The notes under the pieces: generated by a model
What the model was told of the DNA's origin: nothing
Seen by the model: the letters and a program-made list of their open reading frames with translations, nothing else
Database searches by the model: none
NCBI GenBank assembly: GCA_007571305.1
Contig: RKRR01000122.1
Coordinates: 1-35,292 of the forward strand
Direction of reading: 5' to 3'
Length of the DNA: 35,292 bases
From: Candidatus Poribacteria bacterium
Lineage (GTDB): Bacteria > Poribacteria > WGA-4E > WGA-3G
Made by a program: the position numbers and the translations under genes
Part shown: positions 8,510 through 17,811 of the stretch, piece by piece
Numbering within the stretch: the first letter of the stretch is position 1
Layout: the number at the start of each line of letters is the position of its first letter

Positions 8510-10261
8510 ATGACGACAGGCAGAGCCTCAATTCGCCTTATCCGCTACCGTCCATTTCTTTTTCTTGGTACTATCTTTTTCAGAGGGTTGGACGACCTAA
8601 TGCCGTTCTTTGATGGACTTATTCGGAGAGGATTTTTCAATACGCTCACTGGAGAATCGGGAGTAGGATTCAACGCTTGGACATTCGTTGTGCTCTTTGT
8701 TGTCGCTCACCTTGCTGATCGAGGTGTGTTGATCTCTTCGGCATTCGTATGGGCGCGTTGGCGTTATGCTGTTTCAACACTTCTTCGAAAAAACCTGATG
8801 ACAGCCATCATGGACATGTCGGCACCACATAACGTATCAACTGCCTCTGGCGAAACCACAAATCGGCTCCGGGACGATGTTCAGGCGATTTTAAGTTATC
8901 TGGAACAATACATTCACTTATGGGGAAATCTTATTTTCGCAATCTTGGCAATCATCTGGATGGCTCGAATCGACGTTGCTGTGACACTCATTACAGTTAT
9001 CCCGTGTATTCTGATTATTACAGTCGTCAACGTGTCAAGGCGATTTATTCAGAGATATCGTACTGCACAACGTATCACCACCGAACAGTCAACTAATTTT
9101 ATCAACGAACTGTTTCAATCCATCTTAGCAGTCAAGGTTGCACGGACAGAGACGAATGTGATTGCCCACTTTCAGAAACTCAACGACGCGCGCCGCAAGG
9201 CAACCGTGGTGGATAATGTATTCAATCAACTCCTCCGCTCCATTAGTTTCAATATCAACAATCTGGCTACTGGTGTGGTTTTGATTCTGATTGCAGAACA
9301 GATGAGCACAGGGGAATTTACGGTTGGGGATTTCGCTCTTTTCACCACGTATATCGGTGAAGTTGCCAGAAGTGGGTCACTCGTCGGCAGTATAATGGCA
9401 CAGCACAAACGCGCGGAGGTCTCCTTCTCCCGTATGGAACAGACCGTTGAAGAGATGCCACAAGAGAAATTAGTCGAACACACGCCGGTATATTTACGGG
9501 AAAATCAACCACCACTCATTATCCCTCAAAAGACTGAGATGCATCTGCTGAATGAACTCACCGTTTCTGGACTCACCTATCGCTACGACGGCGACACAGC
9601 GGGGATTGCTGAGGTTGATTTGAAAATTCCGGCTGGATCGTTCACCGTTGTTACAGGACAGATCGGTTCAGGCAAAACAACGTTGGTGCAAACACTCTTG
9701 GGTGTTCTGCCGAAACAGGGAGGTGAGATTCGCTGGAACGGCGAAATCGTTGAGGACCCGAAGTCGTTTTTCGTTCCACCGCGTTGCGCGTATACACCCC
9801 AGACCCCGAAACTTTTCAGTGAAAAACTGAGTGATAACATCCTCATGGGCTTGCCGTGGAATTGGGATACCCTAAACCGCGCGATTCGACTCGGGGTCAT
9901 GGAAACAGATCTGCCGACGCTTGAAGATGGGCTTGAAACCGTTGTTGGCCCGCGTGGTGTCAAGTTATCCGGCGGACAAATGCAACGCACGGCGGCGGCG
10001 CGGATGTTCATGCGAGGCTCGGAGTTGCTTGTTTTTGATGACCTTTCATCCGGACTTGATGTTGAAACAGAACATATCCTATGGGAACGTCTTTTTGAGA
10101 CGACGCGGGCGACCTGCCTCGTCGTTTCTCACCGCCGTCCCGCGCTCCGTCGGGCAGACCAAATTGTTGTGCTAAAAGACGGGCGCGTTGAGTCGGTCGG
10201 AACGTTGGATGAGCTGCTCGCTTCCTCCGGCGAGATGCGGAAGTTATGGGCAGATGATTAA
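8510..10261 (+). CDS. ABC exporter half-transporter (TMD-NBD), subunit 2 with degenerate Walker B
   Basis: 583 residues, membrane domain about 15-300 and nucleotide-binding domain after about 345. Walker A is GQIGSGKT (383-390), the signature is a perfect LSGGQMQ (486-492) and the switch His is 541. Walker B reads [12 protein letters not shown], so Asp 511 replaces the catalytic glutamate. In heterodimeric exporters this change belongs to the subunit whose own site is poorly hydrolytic, paired with a partner whose signature is altered. The upstream gene has exactly that (LSAGEAQ). The start ATG follows 'aaggtaaaataaaaa', nearly the same leader as subunit 1. Element B1 lies between the two genes and element A2 follows. 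Family is certain; pairing is a strong inference; substrate unknown. Confidence 0.9.
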   Translation: MTTGRASIRLIRYRPFLFLGTIFFRGLDDLMPFFDGLIRRGFFNTLTGESGVGFNAWTFVVLFVVAHLADRGVLISSAFVWARWRYAVSTLLRKNLMTAIMDMSAPHNVSTASGETTNRLRDDVQAILSYLEQYIHLWGNLIFAILAIIWMARIDVAVTLITVIPCILIITVVNVSRRFIQRYRTAQRITTEQSTNFINELFQSILAVKVARTETNVIAHFQKLNDARRKATVVDNVFNQLLRSISFNINNLATGVVLILIAEQMSTGEFTVGDFALFTTYIGEVARSGSLVGSIMAQHKRAEVSFSRMEQTVEEMPQEKLVEHTPVYLRENQPPLIIPQKTEMHLLNELTVSGLTYRYDGDTAGIAEVDLKIPAGSFTVVTGQIGSGKTTLVQTLLGVLPKQGGEIRWNGEIVEDPKSFFVPPRCAYTPQTPKLFSEKLSDNILMGLPWNWDTLNRAIRLGVMETDLPTLEDGLETVVGPRGVKLSGGQMQRTAAARMFMRGSELLVFDDLSSGLDVETEHILWERLFETTRATCLVVSHRRPALRRADQIVVLKDGRVESVGTLDELLASSGEMRKLWADD

Positions 10262-10280
10262 GACGAACCAACTTAACATA

Positions 10281-10438
10281 ACCCAAGTTCCTACCTTGTA
10301 GCATAACCTGTTAGGTTGTGCGTTTTTAGACGCAGGAGACCCACGGTTTCCTATGCTACGAAATGCCGTAGATACTAAACGTTTTTCAATGAAACATAGC
10401 AGATGCATCTCTAAACTTGTGTCCGTAGCAACTTGGGT
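10281..10438 (+). mobile_element. Family A short inverted-repeat element, copy A2
   Basis: Ends ACCCAAGTTCC and GCAACTTGGGT. Flanking target copies TAACATA (10274-10280) and TAACGTA (10439-10445) agree at 6 of 7 bases. The interior matches A1 in inverse orientation. It carries a perfect REP-like hairpin and a second inverted 'cctatgctac' (a GTAG head on the other strand). It follows the ABC stop codon by about 20 bases. Confidence 0.85.
10298..10321 (+). repeat. REP-like hairpin in copy A2
   Basis: GTAG head, arm GCATAACCT, loop GTT, arm AGGTTGTGC. Nine pairs including one T-G. This is the best copy for defining the consensus. Confidence 0.8.
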
Positions 10439-10533
10439 TAACGTAGTGGGCAAACAAGAGATATAACCCATCCAAAATGGTACTGACTGTGTAGTCTTGG
10501 ACTTACAAACGATACCCTAATTGAGGAAATGAC

Positions 10534-12075
10534 GTGAATTCAAACACCGCTCATACACTTGACCCCGGCACAGAACTGTTCGTTGATGATGCCCTGATCG
10601 CTTCTAAACGTAACGTAACGCGCACACTGCCCCCATGCGTAAAGCATGACGTTTCTGTACTGAAACCTGATCCCAACAATCCGTGGGAACACGGAGGCCC
10701 CGATCAATCCAGACGCGTTCATCTCTACGGCACCACGATGTACGATGCCGCGTATGGGAAGTATCGAATGTGGTACATGTGTCGCATGGGACCGCATTGG
10801 AGGTTTCAGGCAAACGAGATTCCAGGGCTTTACGTCCCCCGTCCAGACCGAAATCCCTCGACATATAGGGGACAGAGTCACGATGCCTACGGACGGAAGT
10901 TCGTCGAAAACGATAGAGGCGATCTTACCTGCTACGCCGAAAGTGACGATGGATTGACGTGGACGAAACCGAATCTTGGGATTTTTGAATTCAACGGAAA
11001 CCCAAATAACAACATCGTCTGGGATTTACACGGAGCGTGTGTGTTCCGTGATGACGAGGAATCAGATCCCCAGAAACGGTATAAGATGATCGGTTTTTGC
11101 AGACGGTACCGCAATATCTTTCTTCTCACGTCACCTGATGGTATCCGATGGGACGATTCAGACTACTTGGAGCCGGTTGCAGATCGGGACAACGAAGGTG
11201 CGTTCAATGTAATCTACGATAACAAAAAAGAGATGTTCCGGGCTTATGCACTCATACGTGGTGACGACAAAGATGCACGTCGTATGATCGCATATACCGA
11301 AAGTCCACGCTTAGAGGGACCCTGGGAACCCCTCGAGCCGATGTTCGGTGCAACTGATGCGGATGATGAAATCGGTGTCCAGCGATATGGCGCGGAACGT
11401 GCCGAGATTCACAACATGTCAGGTTTCCTCTATCACAATATTTACATCGGGCTTGTTGGCGTGCTATATGTGACAGGACCGGGTGCCGCGGAGCACGAGA
11501 TTCCTATTGACGGACCGATTGACGCGCAACTCGTTAGTAGTCGGGATGGGTTTCATTGGGACTATCCAGATTCGATTCGGGCACCAATCATTCCACGCGG
11601 CGAAAGCGGTACATTCGACACAGGTATGATTATGGGGACTGCTATAGAGCCGATCATCACCGACGATGAAATTCACTGGTATTATACGGGGACCGTCCAC
11701 ACCCACGGTGCCCAGATGAAGGATAGACACAAAGAGATCGGGCTTGCGAAGTGGCGATTAGATGGCTTTGTCTCGCTTGATGCTGATGCAGAAGGTGGGA
11801 TCATTGAAACCGTCCCATTGCGAATTCCGGAGGGTGGGTTTGAAATTAATACAGATGCAAGTAGCGGACAGATCGGTGTTGAAGTGCTGACAGCCGATGG
11901 ACAGGTGCAATCCGGTTTTTCGCTGGATGATTGTGTTCCCATAACAGAGGATAATGTCCGACATTCGGTGCAATGGAAATCGGCGACGTTAGCAAGTGCA
12001 ACGCAACCCTTACGACTCCGTTTTATGCTGAACCGGGCAAGCCTCTATGCGTTCCGAGTTGGGGTAAAGTCATAA
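10534..12075 (+). CDS. Predicted beta-propeller, glycosidase-like protein (GH43/GH32-type fold)
   Basis: The 513-residue protein starts at GTG 10534 after GAGGA (10523-10527). An overlapping ATG at 10529 runs straight into TGA. There is no signal peptide. The sequence shows repeated propeller-blade features: YRMWYMCRM, AESDDGLTWTKPNLGIFEFNG, YKMIGFCRR, TSPDGIRWDDS, SRDGFHWDYP and EIHWYYTGT. SxDGxxW blades like these are typical of five-bladed propellers such as GH32/GH43/GH68-type enzymes and their uncharacterised relatives. The last 90 residues look like a separate beta-rich domain. Related proteins occur widely in poribacterial and planctomycetal genomes without known activity. I cannot assign the catalytic acids with confidence. 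It converges on a sulfotransferase gene, with element A4 between them. Confidence 0.7.
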   Translation: MNSNTAHTLDPGTELFVDDALIASKRNVTRTLPPCVKHDVSVLKPDPNNPWEHGGPDQSRRVHLYGTTMYDAAYGKYRMWYMCRMGPHWRFQANEIPGLYVPRPDRNPSTYRGQSHDAYGRKFVENDRGDLTCYAESDDGLTWTKPNLGIFEFNGNPNNNIVWDLHGACVFRDDEESDPQKRYKMIGFCRRYRNIFLLTSPDGIRWDDSDYLEPVADRDNEGAFNVIYDNKKEMFRAYALIRGDDKDARRMIAYTESPRLEGPWEPLEPMFGATDADDEIGVQRYGAERAEIHNMSGFLYHNIYIGLVGVLYVTGPGAAEHEIPIDGPIDAQLVSSRDGFHWDYPDSIRAPIIPRGESGTFDTGMIMGTAIEPIITDDEIHWYYTGTVHTHGAQMKDRHKEIGLAKWRLDGFVSLDADAEGGIIETVPLRIPEGGFEINTDASSGQIGVEVLTADGQVQSGFSLDDCVPITEDNVRHSVQWKSATLASATQPLRLRFMLNRASLYAFRVGVKS

Positions 12076-12114
12076 CCGCGGCATTTGTGAAGTTCTGTAA
12101 GCTTGAGTTAAATA

Positions 12115-12266
12115 ATCCAACTTGCTACCGATAGGATTTCATATCCATGAACACCGTTTTCAGCAGGAATCATTCATTTTTCCGAAAAGTTTGGTGTGTC
12201 CCCTGTGATTTTCGATGTGAAGATACACAACCTAACAGGTTATGCTACATCACTGGCAACTTGGGT
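12115..12266 (-). mobile_element. Family A short inverted-repeat element, subtype II, copy A4
   Basis: Ends ATCCAACTTGC and GCAACTTGGGT, flanked by an exact 6-bp duplication TAAATA (12109-12114 and 12267-12272). The interior ('ccatgaacacc', 'aaaagtttggtgt') differs from A1-A3 but matches A5. It lies between convergent genes. The TAA stop of the minus-strand sulfotransferase (12266-12268) is made of the last base of the element and two bases of the duplication. Confidence 0.85.
12225..12248 (-). repeat. REP-like hairpin in copy A4
   Basis: GTAG head, arm GCATAACCT, loop GTT, arm AGGTTGTGT. The outermost base pair is G-T instead of G-C. Confidence 0.75.
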
Positions 12267-13270
12267 TAAATATTATACCCCATTTCTCTCATCGTATCAT
12301 GAAAAAGAGGAGCAATTTTTGGATGCACATCAAACGATTCCTTAGCAGGCACGGGATGTAAGGTCTGCCGAGCATACTCACGAAATGTTGTGTCCGTTGG
12401 AAGTTCACAGAAGTCACATAAAACTGAAAGCGTTTCATCGGGTTGTAATGTCAGATCCTCAAAACGGATGAGATGAATATAGTCAGGCGAGGTTTGCATT
12501 AAATGAAGTCCTTCCTGCATCGTGACTATCCATTCCACAGCTGCCCTATCAAGATGTCGATCGAAATGTTTAACCTCATCAGCGATCTGAGAGAAAACAG
12601 GATCCGTTTTAACGAGTTGCTCAACCAAGAGCCTCCATTTTAGATCATCCACGCCCCACCAGTCATGCTTCTCGGTATTAATTCGGACACCGAGCCGCTT
12701 CGACCATGTCGCAATTGAATGGCACGTATCCCAACCATTGCGGACAAGGAAGATAAAACGAGCATCAGGAAACAGCGCGCGAACGAAATCTACCCTGAAG
12801 ATAAGTTCTGGATACTTATCGACAAGGCGTTTTGAGCGGGTTGCTGTCAAATACGCACCGAACATTTGAGAAGCCCGTTGACGCATTTCGTTTGTCGCAT
12901 CTTCAGCAGTGAGCCGATATTTGGCATCGGGAACCTGACTATAGTTACCAATAATGTCTTCGTCCGGATGGATGAGATGCCACATTGCTTTCGGTTCGTT
13001 AAGGTAGCCGATTTCTCTGTGCATGGACAACACAACACCAAGTATCGTGGTGCCACTACGTCCGGTCCCCAAAATGAAGATGGGTTTTTCAACAGATTCG
13101 TATCTGGTCGTGTTCGCAGCGAACCTCTTTAAAAGAGAAAAGACGAGCGGATTTATCCAGCGCCCCTTTGTGGTTACAGGACGACCCTCAAAGAACGCGT
13201 AACTCATGAGACGTGTTAGGACCTTCGTGGGACGTGTTTTGATATAACGTGAATCTATTTGTGCAATCAT
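12266..13270 (-). CDS. Sulfotransferase (PAPS-dependent), glycan region copy 1
   Basis: From the ATG at 13270 the protein has 334 residues. The PAPS 5'-phosphosulfate loop is PIFILGTGRSGTTILG (about 63-78) and the 3'-phosphate motif is RFIFLVRNGWDTCHSIATW. This family transfers sulfate from PAPS to hydroxyls or amines on sugars, lipids or small molecules. The frame can be extended to a TTG at 13336, but the ATG at 13270 follows 'ttaattaaaaat', a leader seen before several genes in this window. It lies downstream of a second sulfotransferase (14389-13376) with a gap of about 100 bases, and the region encodes polymer synthesis functions, so an extracellular polysaccharide is the likely acceptor. 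Its stop codon abuts element A4. Confidence 0.85.
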   Translation of the reverse strand: MIAQIDSRYIKTRPTKVLTRLMSYAFFEGRPVTTKGRWINPLVFSLLKRFAANTTRYESVEKPIFILGTGRSGTTILGVVLSMHREIGYLNEPKAMWHLIHPDEDIIGNYSQVPDAKYRLTAEDATNEMRQRASQMFGAYLTATRSKRLVDKYPELIFRVDFVRALFPDARFIFLVRNGWDTCHSIATWSKRLGVRINTEKHDWWGVDDLKWRLLVEQLVKTDPVFSQIADEVKHFDRHLDRAAVEWIVTMQEGLHLMQTSPDYIHLIRFEDLTLQPDETLSVLCDFCELPTDTTFREYARQTLHPVPAKESFDVHPKIAPLFHDTMREMGYNI

Positions 13271-13375
13271 ATTTTTAATTAACCAAGCCTCCAGCAACGG
13301 TGCAGGGTTTGCTGGGCGTTTCTTCAATTTCCTCAACTCTCACACGCAGCGCGCCAATATCCAGGCAACCAATGT

Positions 13376-14389
13376 TCATCCACAAGGGACATTTAAAAAA
13401 CGTCTTTTTAGCGTTTGACGGATGCTTTTCATCCGATCAAGGTTAAGCAGAAACGCCCCGACTAATTTCACAGGGAACGTCAATAGGTGCAATGCCAAAC
13501 TTGCGATATTAGGACGGATCGACACAGGGTTATAGTTATGTTTCTTCATGAAGGCTGCGGTTATAGTTTGGTTAAGGTAGATCTCAGCGGAGCTAAGTTC
13601 CCCATCTTGCCAACTGTGGGCTCGATGTGGATTTATGCCGAGTTGCTGCGGCTGGTCATCTGCAACAGAAGATCCAACTTGTGGGACTTGGAGCATTGCA
13701 GGCATGTAGGTGATACCAACAAAATTACAGAGACGTTTGACAGTTGCTTCAGGGTGCGCGAGGAGTTCCTCAAAATAGATGGAAATAACTCGTTCATGTT
13801 GTAGAAACTGCTCAGCGGCGGTGAGAGCGGTCCGCCAGATGTAACTGATGGTTATTGGATGATAATTTATCCAATCGCGGAAAGTTTCTTTCATAGGCAT
13901 ATCGCTTCCACCGAGAAACCGACGTTTCCACTTCCTTTTTTGAGATAAAAGGACATCGCGCGGGTCACGGATCATGTTAATAATCCGTGCTTTTGGGTAC
14001 AGTTGAAGGATATCGGGAATATAAAAGACATTGCGCGGTGTTTGGTCACAAGGAATAGTTCTACCATTATCAGCAGCGATGTGGTGAAGAAAAGTTTCAA
14101 AGAGTGTGGCTTGCGTTTCAGGGTAAGTGGTTAAACGCTCCAGAAATGTCCGTGCTTCGCTTAAGAAACGGTGTGGATTTCCATGCGTGCGGTATCCCTC
14201 CTGCTGAATACAATATAACTGTGACGCTAATTTTTCTATCTCCACCTTACCCACCTCAGATGAAAACGGCGGGGCACACAACTGACCAAAGAAATGAAGT
14301 TCGCCAAAGGTATAAACACGGGGGTGTTTTCCCAAAATCCGACCCATCATCGTTGTGCCACTGCGACTATTCCCTACAACAAATACCAT
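13376..14389 (-). CDS. Sulfotransferase (PAPS-dependent), glycan region copy 2
   Basis: 337 residues opening almost directly with the PAPS loop VFVVGNSRSGTTMMGRIL (3-20). The 3'-phosphate motif appears as INMIRDPRDVLLSQKR. The short N-terminus suggests the true start could lie further upstream. The frame stays open for more than 14 codons before 14389 but offers no ATG, GTG or TTG there, and a good GGAGG at 14442-14446 leads only to a short out-of-frame peptide. A small frameshift near the start is therefore possible. The C-terminal part after about 290 is basic and hydrophobic (LALHLLTFPVKLVGAFLLNL), perhaps a membrane-associated segment. The acceptor is unknown; context points to a polysaccharide. 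Confidence 0.83.
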   Translation of the reverse strand: MVFVVGNSRSGTTMMGRILGKHPRVYTFGELHFFGQLCAPPFSSEVGKVEIEKLASQLYCIQQEGYRTHGNPHRFLSEARTFLERLTTYPETQATLFETFLHHIAADNGRTIPCDQTPRNVFYIPDILQLYPKARIINMIRDPRDVLLSQKRKWKRRFLGGSDMPMKETFRDWINYHPITISYIWRTALTAAEQFLQHERVISIYFEELLAHPEATVKRLCNFVGITYMPAMLQVPQVGSSVADDQPQQLGINPHRAHSWQDGELSSAEIYLNQTITAAFMKKHNYNPVSIRPNIASLALHLLTFPVKLVGAFLLNLDRMKSIRQTLKRRFLNVPCG

Positions 14390-14519
14390 CTCTTTATTTT
14401 TCCTTGCGGTTCGATGAAGTGAGTTAGGGAATTCACGTATTCCTCCATAGAGTTGCCTTCTTCTACTTCGTTTCAGGTTTGCACTTTGGATCTCGGTTTG
14501 AAAAGGACAACTATTTATT

Positions 14520-14637
14520 CAGGACTTACGCAATTTTGACCGTAGGACGCTTTATGAGAGGGAGAACCCTAAAAACACAGGTGTTCTCGGGCACAACTTA
14601 ACAGGTTATGCTACAAAAGAACAGCATGCGTAAGTCC
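14520..14637 (-). mobile_element. Family B short inverted-repeat element, copy B2
   Basis: Ends CAGGACTTACGC and GCGTAAGTCC, flanked by an exact 8-bp duplication TATTTATT (14512-14519 and 14638-14645). By eye it is about 85% identical to B1 over 118 bp. The TAG stop of the minus-strand GH lipoprotein (14637-14639) is formed from one element base and two duplication bases. Confidence 0.88.
14591..14614 (-). repeat. REP-like hairpin in copy B2
   Basis: GTAG head, arm GCATAACCT, loop GTT, arm AAGTTGTGC, with one C-A mismatch relative to B1. Confidence 0.75.
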
Positions 14638-16250
14638 TATTTATTTTCTAATCTCAAAATGCCAAAACTGTTTTTAGGGATAACGAGTTTCGTCGACTCC
14701 CCACGCCATTCTTGGATACGGACTTCGATTTTTGCAGATCCCTCCATCTCGGCGTTTCCACCATTGGTTGCATTGAGTCTCTCGTCAGCAACATAACGGT
14801 AGTCGATATTGCCCTTGTATCGCTTACCATCAATTAGGAGTTGCGGTTCGTATTGCTCACCTGTGCGATTGCTAACGAGGACAATCAGGTGTTCCGCAGT
14901 CCCCGCGCCGATAACTTCCGCCTGAATACCGGGGATTTGTCTCTCCTTATATTCTATGGCTCCTGTAAGAAGGGGTTGATTCTGAATTGAAAGGTGGAAT
15001 TGTGTATCTGCCTCGAGGAATGCTTCCCCGATGAGTTGAAAAGCAGGATAAACAGCACGCCGAATGGTGTTCCCGAAATCGGATTCCGGTTCACCCCCAT
15101 ATTTCCAAAACGTATTGGGAGTCGGAGGTGTTATACGCGAAAACACAGGAAACCCTTTTCCGGGACCGGTGATAACATGAAAATTCGCCTGTGTGACGTT
15201 CGGGATCGCTAACATTTTTAGAAAAAAATCACCCACGTACATTGCATGGAGTTGTGTATTCGCGACTCGGTTTGCGGGATTAGCAATGTTCCACTCGGTT
15301 ATCCACATCTCCTTATCTGGAAATAGCTTTTCATAGTAGTCAATTGCCTCCGCGACCGCAAAGTGAATCCATCCCATGAGATAGCCTCGCATCTCTTCTA
15401 TCTTCTTTTTTCGGATAGCCTTATAGGCATAGACATGGACGGTATAAGCATCGTAAAAACTGGTATCGGCTGCAAGCCCTTCATCCCATATCCGTTGTTG
15501 CTTATTTACGAACCAGCCCTCTTTATGGAAGGCGATCGGGGTAGCACAAACGGATACCTTTATATCCGGGTTAACAGCTTTCATTGCGGTAGCATGTTTT
15601 TTCGCTTCCGCCATGTAGGTTCCAACGGTCGGGTATTTGTTGAGGTAATGTGGCAGATAGTATTCATTACCGAGTTCCCAATGCGTAATCTGATATCCCT
15701 TTTCTTTAGCATAACGAACCCATGCCGCACTCTCTTCTGGACTGCCTGTCCATAAGTTCACAACAATGGTAGGGATTATATTCAGCGAGTTGCACAACTG
15801 CATAAAATCATCAAAAAGGATTTTACCGTTTCGTCGCCTTTGAAGTTTGACGTAATTTCCCTTATTTCGTCTATTAAGTTTCGTGCTGAGAGTCGATACC
15901 ATTTCATTCTCAAAAAAGCCACCCTGCTCCCAATGATAAAAGTTCCCAACCGCACCGCCGGGGAATCGTAGTGTCTTTGGCGCAAGTTCCTTCGTTAAGG
16001 CAATAAAATCGTCATCGAGGTAACCGTAATCACCGCTTATCATGTTTGTATTGAAGCCGTAGAGTCCTCGACGGAGTGGTTTCCCCTGTTGTGTGTCAAT
16101 TTCTAAAGACAGTGTATCAGGAAGCGTTTTCTGCTTTTGACACCCAAAATAGAGAAACAGTATCATTACTGCCAGCAGTCCCATACAACATTTCTGGATG
16201 AATGGCTTTCGACTTTCGGAATTCAGATGTCGGTTAAAGAAGTCTTTCAT
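14637..16250 (-). CDS. GH51/GH39-like glycoside hydrolase lipoprotein
   Basis: 537 residues. A basic N-terminus and hydrophobic stretch (22-36) end in LYFGC, a lipobox-like site with Cys 37, so the protein is probably lipid-anchored. The TIM-barrel of clan GH-A follows: TLRFPGGAVGNFYHW, the acid/base motif THWELGNEYY (Glu 196) and the nucleophile motif MWITEWNIA (Glu 319). The nearest known relatives are alpha-L-arabinofuranosidase (GH51) and GH39-type enzymes, with a C-terminal beta-sandwich after about 430. Its ATG overlaps the stop of the Wzy-like gene by four bases (ATGA), so the two are translationally coupled. It may trim or edit the polymer made by that protein. The exact substrate cannot be read. 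Confidence 0.83.
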   Translation of the reverse strand: MKDFFNRHLNSESRKPFIQKCCMGLLAVMILFLYFGCQKQKTLPDTLSLEIDTQQGKPLRRGLYGFNTNMISGDYGYLDDDFIALTKELAPKTLRFPGGAVGNFYHWEQGGFFENEMVSTLSTKLNRRNKGNYVKLQRRRNGKILFDDFMQLCNSLNIIPTIVVNLWTGSPEESAAWVRYAKEKGYQITHWELGNEYYLPHYLNKYPTVGTYMAEAKKHATAMKAVNPDIKVSVCATPIAFHKEGWFVNKQQRIWDEGLAADTSFYDAYTVHVYAYKAIRKKKIEEMRGYLMGWIHFAVAEAIDYYEKLFPDKEMWITEWNIANPANRVANTQLHAMYVGDFFLKMLAIPNVTQANFHVITGPGKGFPVFSRITPPTPNTFWKYGGEPESDFGNTIRRAVYPAFQLIGEAFLEADTQFHLSIQNQPLLTGAIEYKERQIPGIQAEVIGAGTAEHLIVLVSNRTGEQYEPQLLIDGKRYKGNIDYRYVADERLNATNGGNAEMEGSAKIEVRIQEWRGESTKLVIPKNSFGILRLENK

Positions 16251-17632
16251 AATGTTATCCTCAGCGGTCTATAGGTTGGAATAGATCTATCACTGGCAAA
16301 CATAAGACCCGCACAGAGCCAAAAGTAGAACCCATAACCTCGAAATTCAAGGGTTCGATTAAAGAAGAGTAAAAATACGGTGACAGCGACAAGACAGAGC
16401 ATAATGATTGCAATCCGCTGGGTTACACCTGATCGGGCAGACACAAGACCTGCCTCGACAACAGATGATGGATTGATAGACCGTTTGTAAAGTCTCAGTG
16501 CAGCGCGAAAGAGTTGGTAAAATATCAGAGCGAAGAAGCCCAAACCCAATATGCCATAGAAACAGAGGATTGCTACCCAATACACATCCTTGAAGCCATT
16601 TTTACTTAGGACTTTGAGGAGGAATGACCGTTTGCTCATATTAAGTCTTTCAATTGTGGTGTTCTGATCGGCACCATAACCTAAGATCGGTTTGTTAACG
16701 AGTACCGTCGGAACATTCCCTATCAATGCCCCCAGCCGCTGCTTTTGCGCAACACGGACATAGGATCCAGAAAACACCCCAGTTACATTGCCAACAAGTC
16801 CAACTCTTGCCTTACGTGGGTTTATATATTCAAGGCTGAATGGGTTCACCACTACCAATAGAATTCCGAAAATGAGGACAGTCGCCAGTGCTAAGCGAAG
16901 TGTCTTTTCCCACCCGTGATGGAAGTAGAACCAAGCCCCGCCGGCGAGAAGCGCAGAGAAGGTTGCAGCCCGTGAATACGAACGCGCGATAAAGAAGAAT
17001 AGTATCACTGCCCCGAGTAGATTCAGATATTCCAATCGCCGAATACGAGAAAGATAGATAACAAGGACAAGAATCATGAAGACACCGTAAATTACAGTAT
17101 CCCCCAAAGTACCGTAGACGCTACCAATCTCTCTACCGAGTTCAAGCAATCTGTACTCTTTGGTAAACCCACCGATGGTGAGTGTTGATTCGCGAGGCAG
17201 GAAGAAATCGAACGCGGCAGGTCCGCCTACCCACTGAACTATACCCGCAACAAGTTGGAAAACTCCGACAACAAGAATTATGCGTAGAAGGGTTGTAATT
17301 CGTCTTTCCGAGAGAGTAGAGTTCGCGACGAGATAGAAGAGGACAATATATCGAGCAAACGGTCGGATGTTATACAGACTTCCTATCAAGGGCGACCTGT
17401 TCACGATCATTGAGAGTAGGACAACGCTGTAAAAGCCGATAACTGGCAAATCAATCGCTGTTTTGACAAAGGGGATGCCCCTGTGGAGTTTATGGATAAC
17501 GAGTTTTCCAAAAGCGACATAGATGATTATTTCGCCAAAGAATCTTAAATAGGAATAGAGCGCATCGCTAACAGGTAAAAACTTCAGTATAAACTCTTCA
17601 AAAGCAACGTATCCTGTCAAAAAGTAAATCAT
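16247..17632 (-). CDS. O-antigen ligase / Wzy-type polymerase family membrane protein
   Basis: 461 residues with about ten or more hydrophobic segments and a larger polar loop around 285-340, the layout of the Wzy_C/O-antigen ligase family. The segment FFFIARSYSRAATFSALLAGGAWFYF (about 215-240) corresponds to the conserved S-R region of that family. Members join or polymerise lipid-linked oligosaccharides at the outer face of the inner membrane. Conserved charge positions in the loop would be needed to separate ligase from polymerase. The start ATG follows 'taaattaaaaga' and lies six bases from the target duplication of element A3. It overlaps the GH lipoprotein gene by four bases. Confidence 0.82.
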   Translation of the reverse strand: MIYFLTGYVAFEEFILKFLPVSDALYSYLRFFGEIIIYVAFGKLVIHKLHRGIPFVKTAIDLPVIGFYSVVLLSMIVNRSPLIGSLYNIRPFARYIVLFYLVANSTLSERRITTLLRIILVVGVFQLVAGIVQWVGGPAAFDFFLPRESTLTIGGFTKEYRLLELGREIGSVYGTLGDTVIYGVFMILVLVIYLSRIRRLEYLNLLGAVILFFFIARSYSRAATFSALLAGGAWFYFHHGWEKTLRLALATVLIFGILLVVVNPFSLEYINPRKARVGLVGNVTGVFSGSYVRVAQKQRLGALIGNVPTVLVNKPILGYGADQNTTIERLNMSKRSFLLKVLSKNGFKDVYWVAILCFYGILGLGFFALIFYQLFRAALRLYKRSINPSSVVEAGLVSARSGVTQRIAIIMLCLVAVTVFLLFFNRTLEFRGYGFYFWLCAGLMFASDRSIPTYRPLRITL

Positions 17633-17644
17633 TCTTTTAATTTA

Positions 17645-17804
17645 ATCCAAGTTGCCACTTTTGTAGCATAACCTGTTAGGTTGTGCATCTTAAGCACACA
17701 GGATCCCCACGGTTCCCTACGCTACGAACTGCTGCGGGGCCTGAGCGTTTTTCAATGAAAAATAGCAGATGAATTTCTAACAGTGTGTCCGTAGCAACTT
17801 GAGT
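17645..17804 (+). mobile_element. Family A short inverted-repeat element, copy A3
   Basis: Ends ATCCAAGTTGC and GCAACTTGAGT. Target copies TAATTTA (17638-17644) and TAATTCA (17805-17811) agree at 6 of 7 bases. The interior is like A1/A2. It is inserted five bases upstream of the start codon of the Wzy-like gene (minus strand), where it must replace or move that gene's promoter or leader. Confidence 0.85.
17663..17686 (+). repeat. REP-like hairpin in copy A3
   Basis: GTAG head, arm GCATAACCT, loop GTT, arm AGGTTGTGC, identical to the copy in A2. Confidence 0.8.
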
Positions 17805-17811
17805 TAATTCA

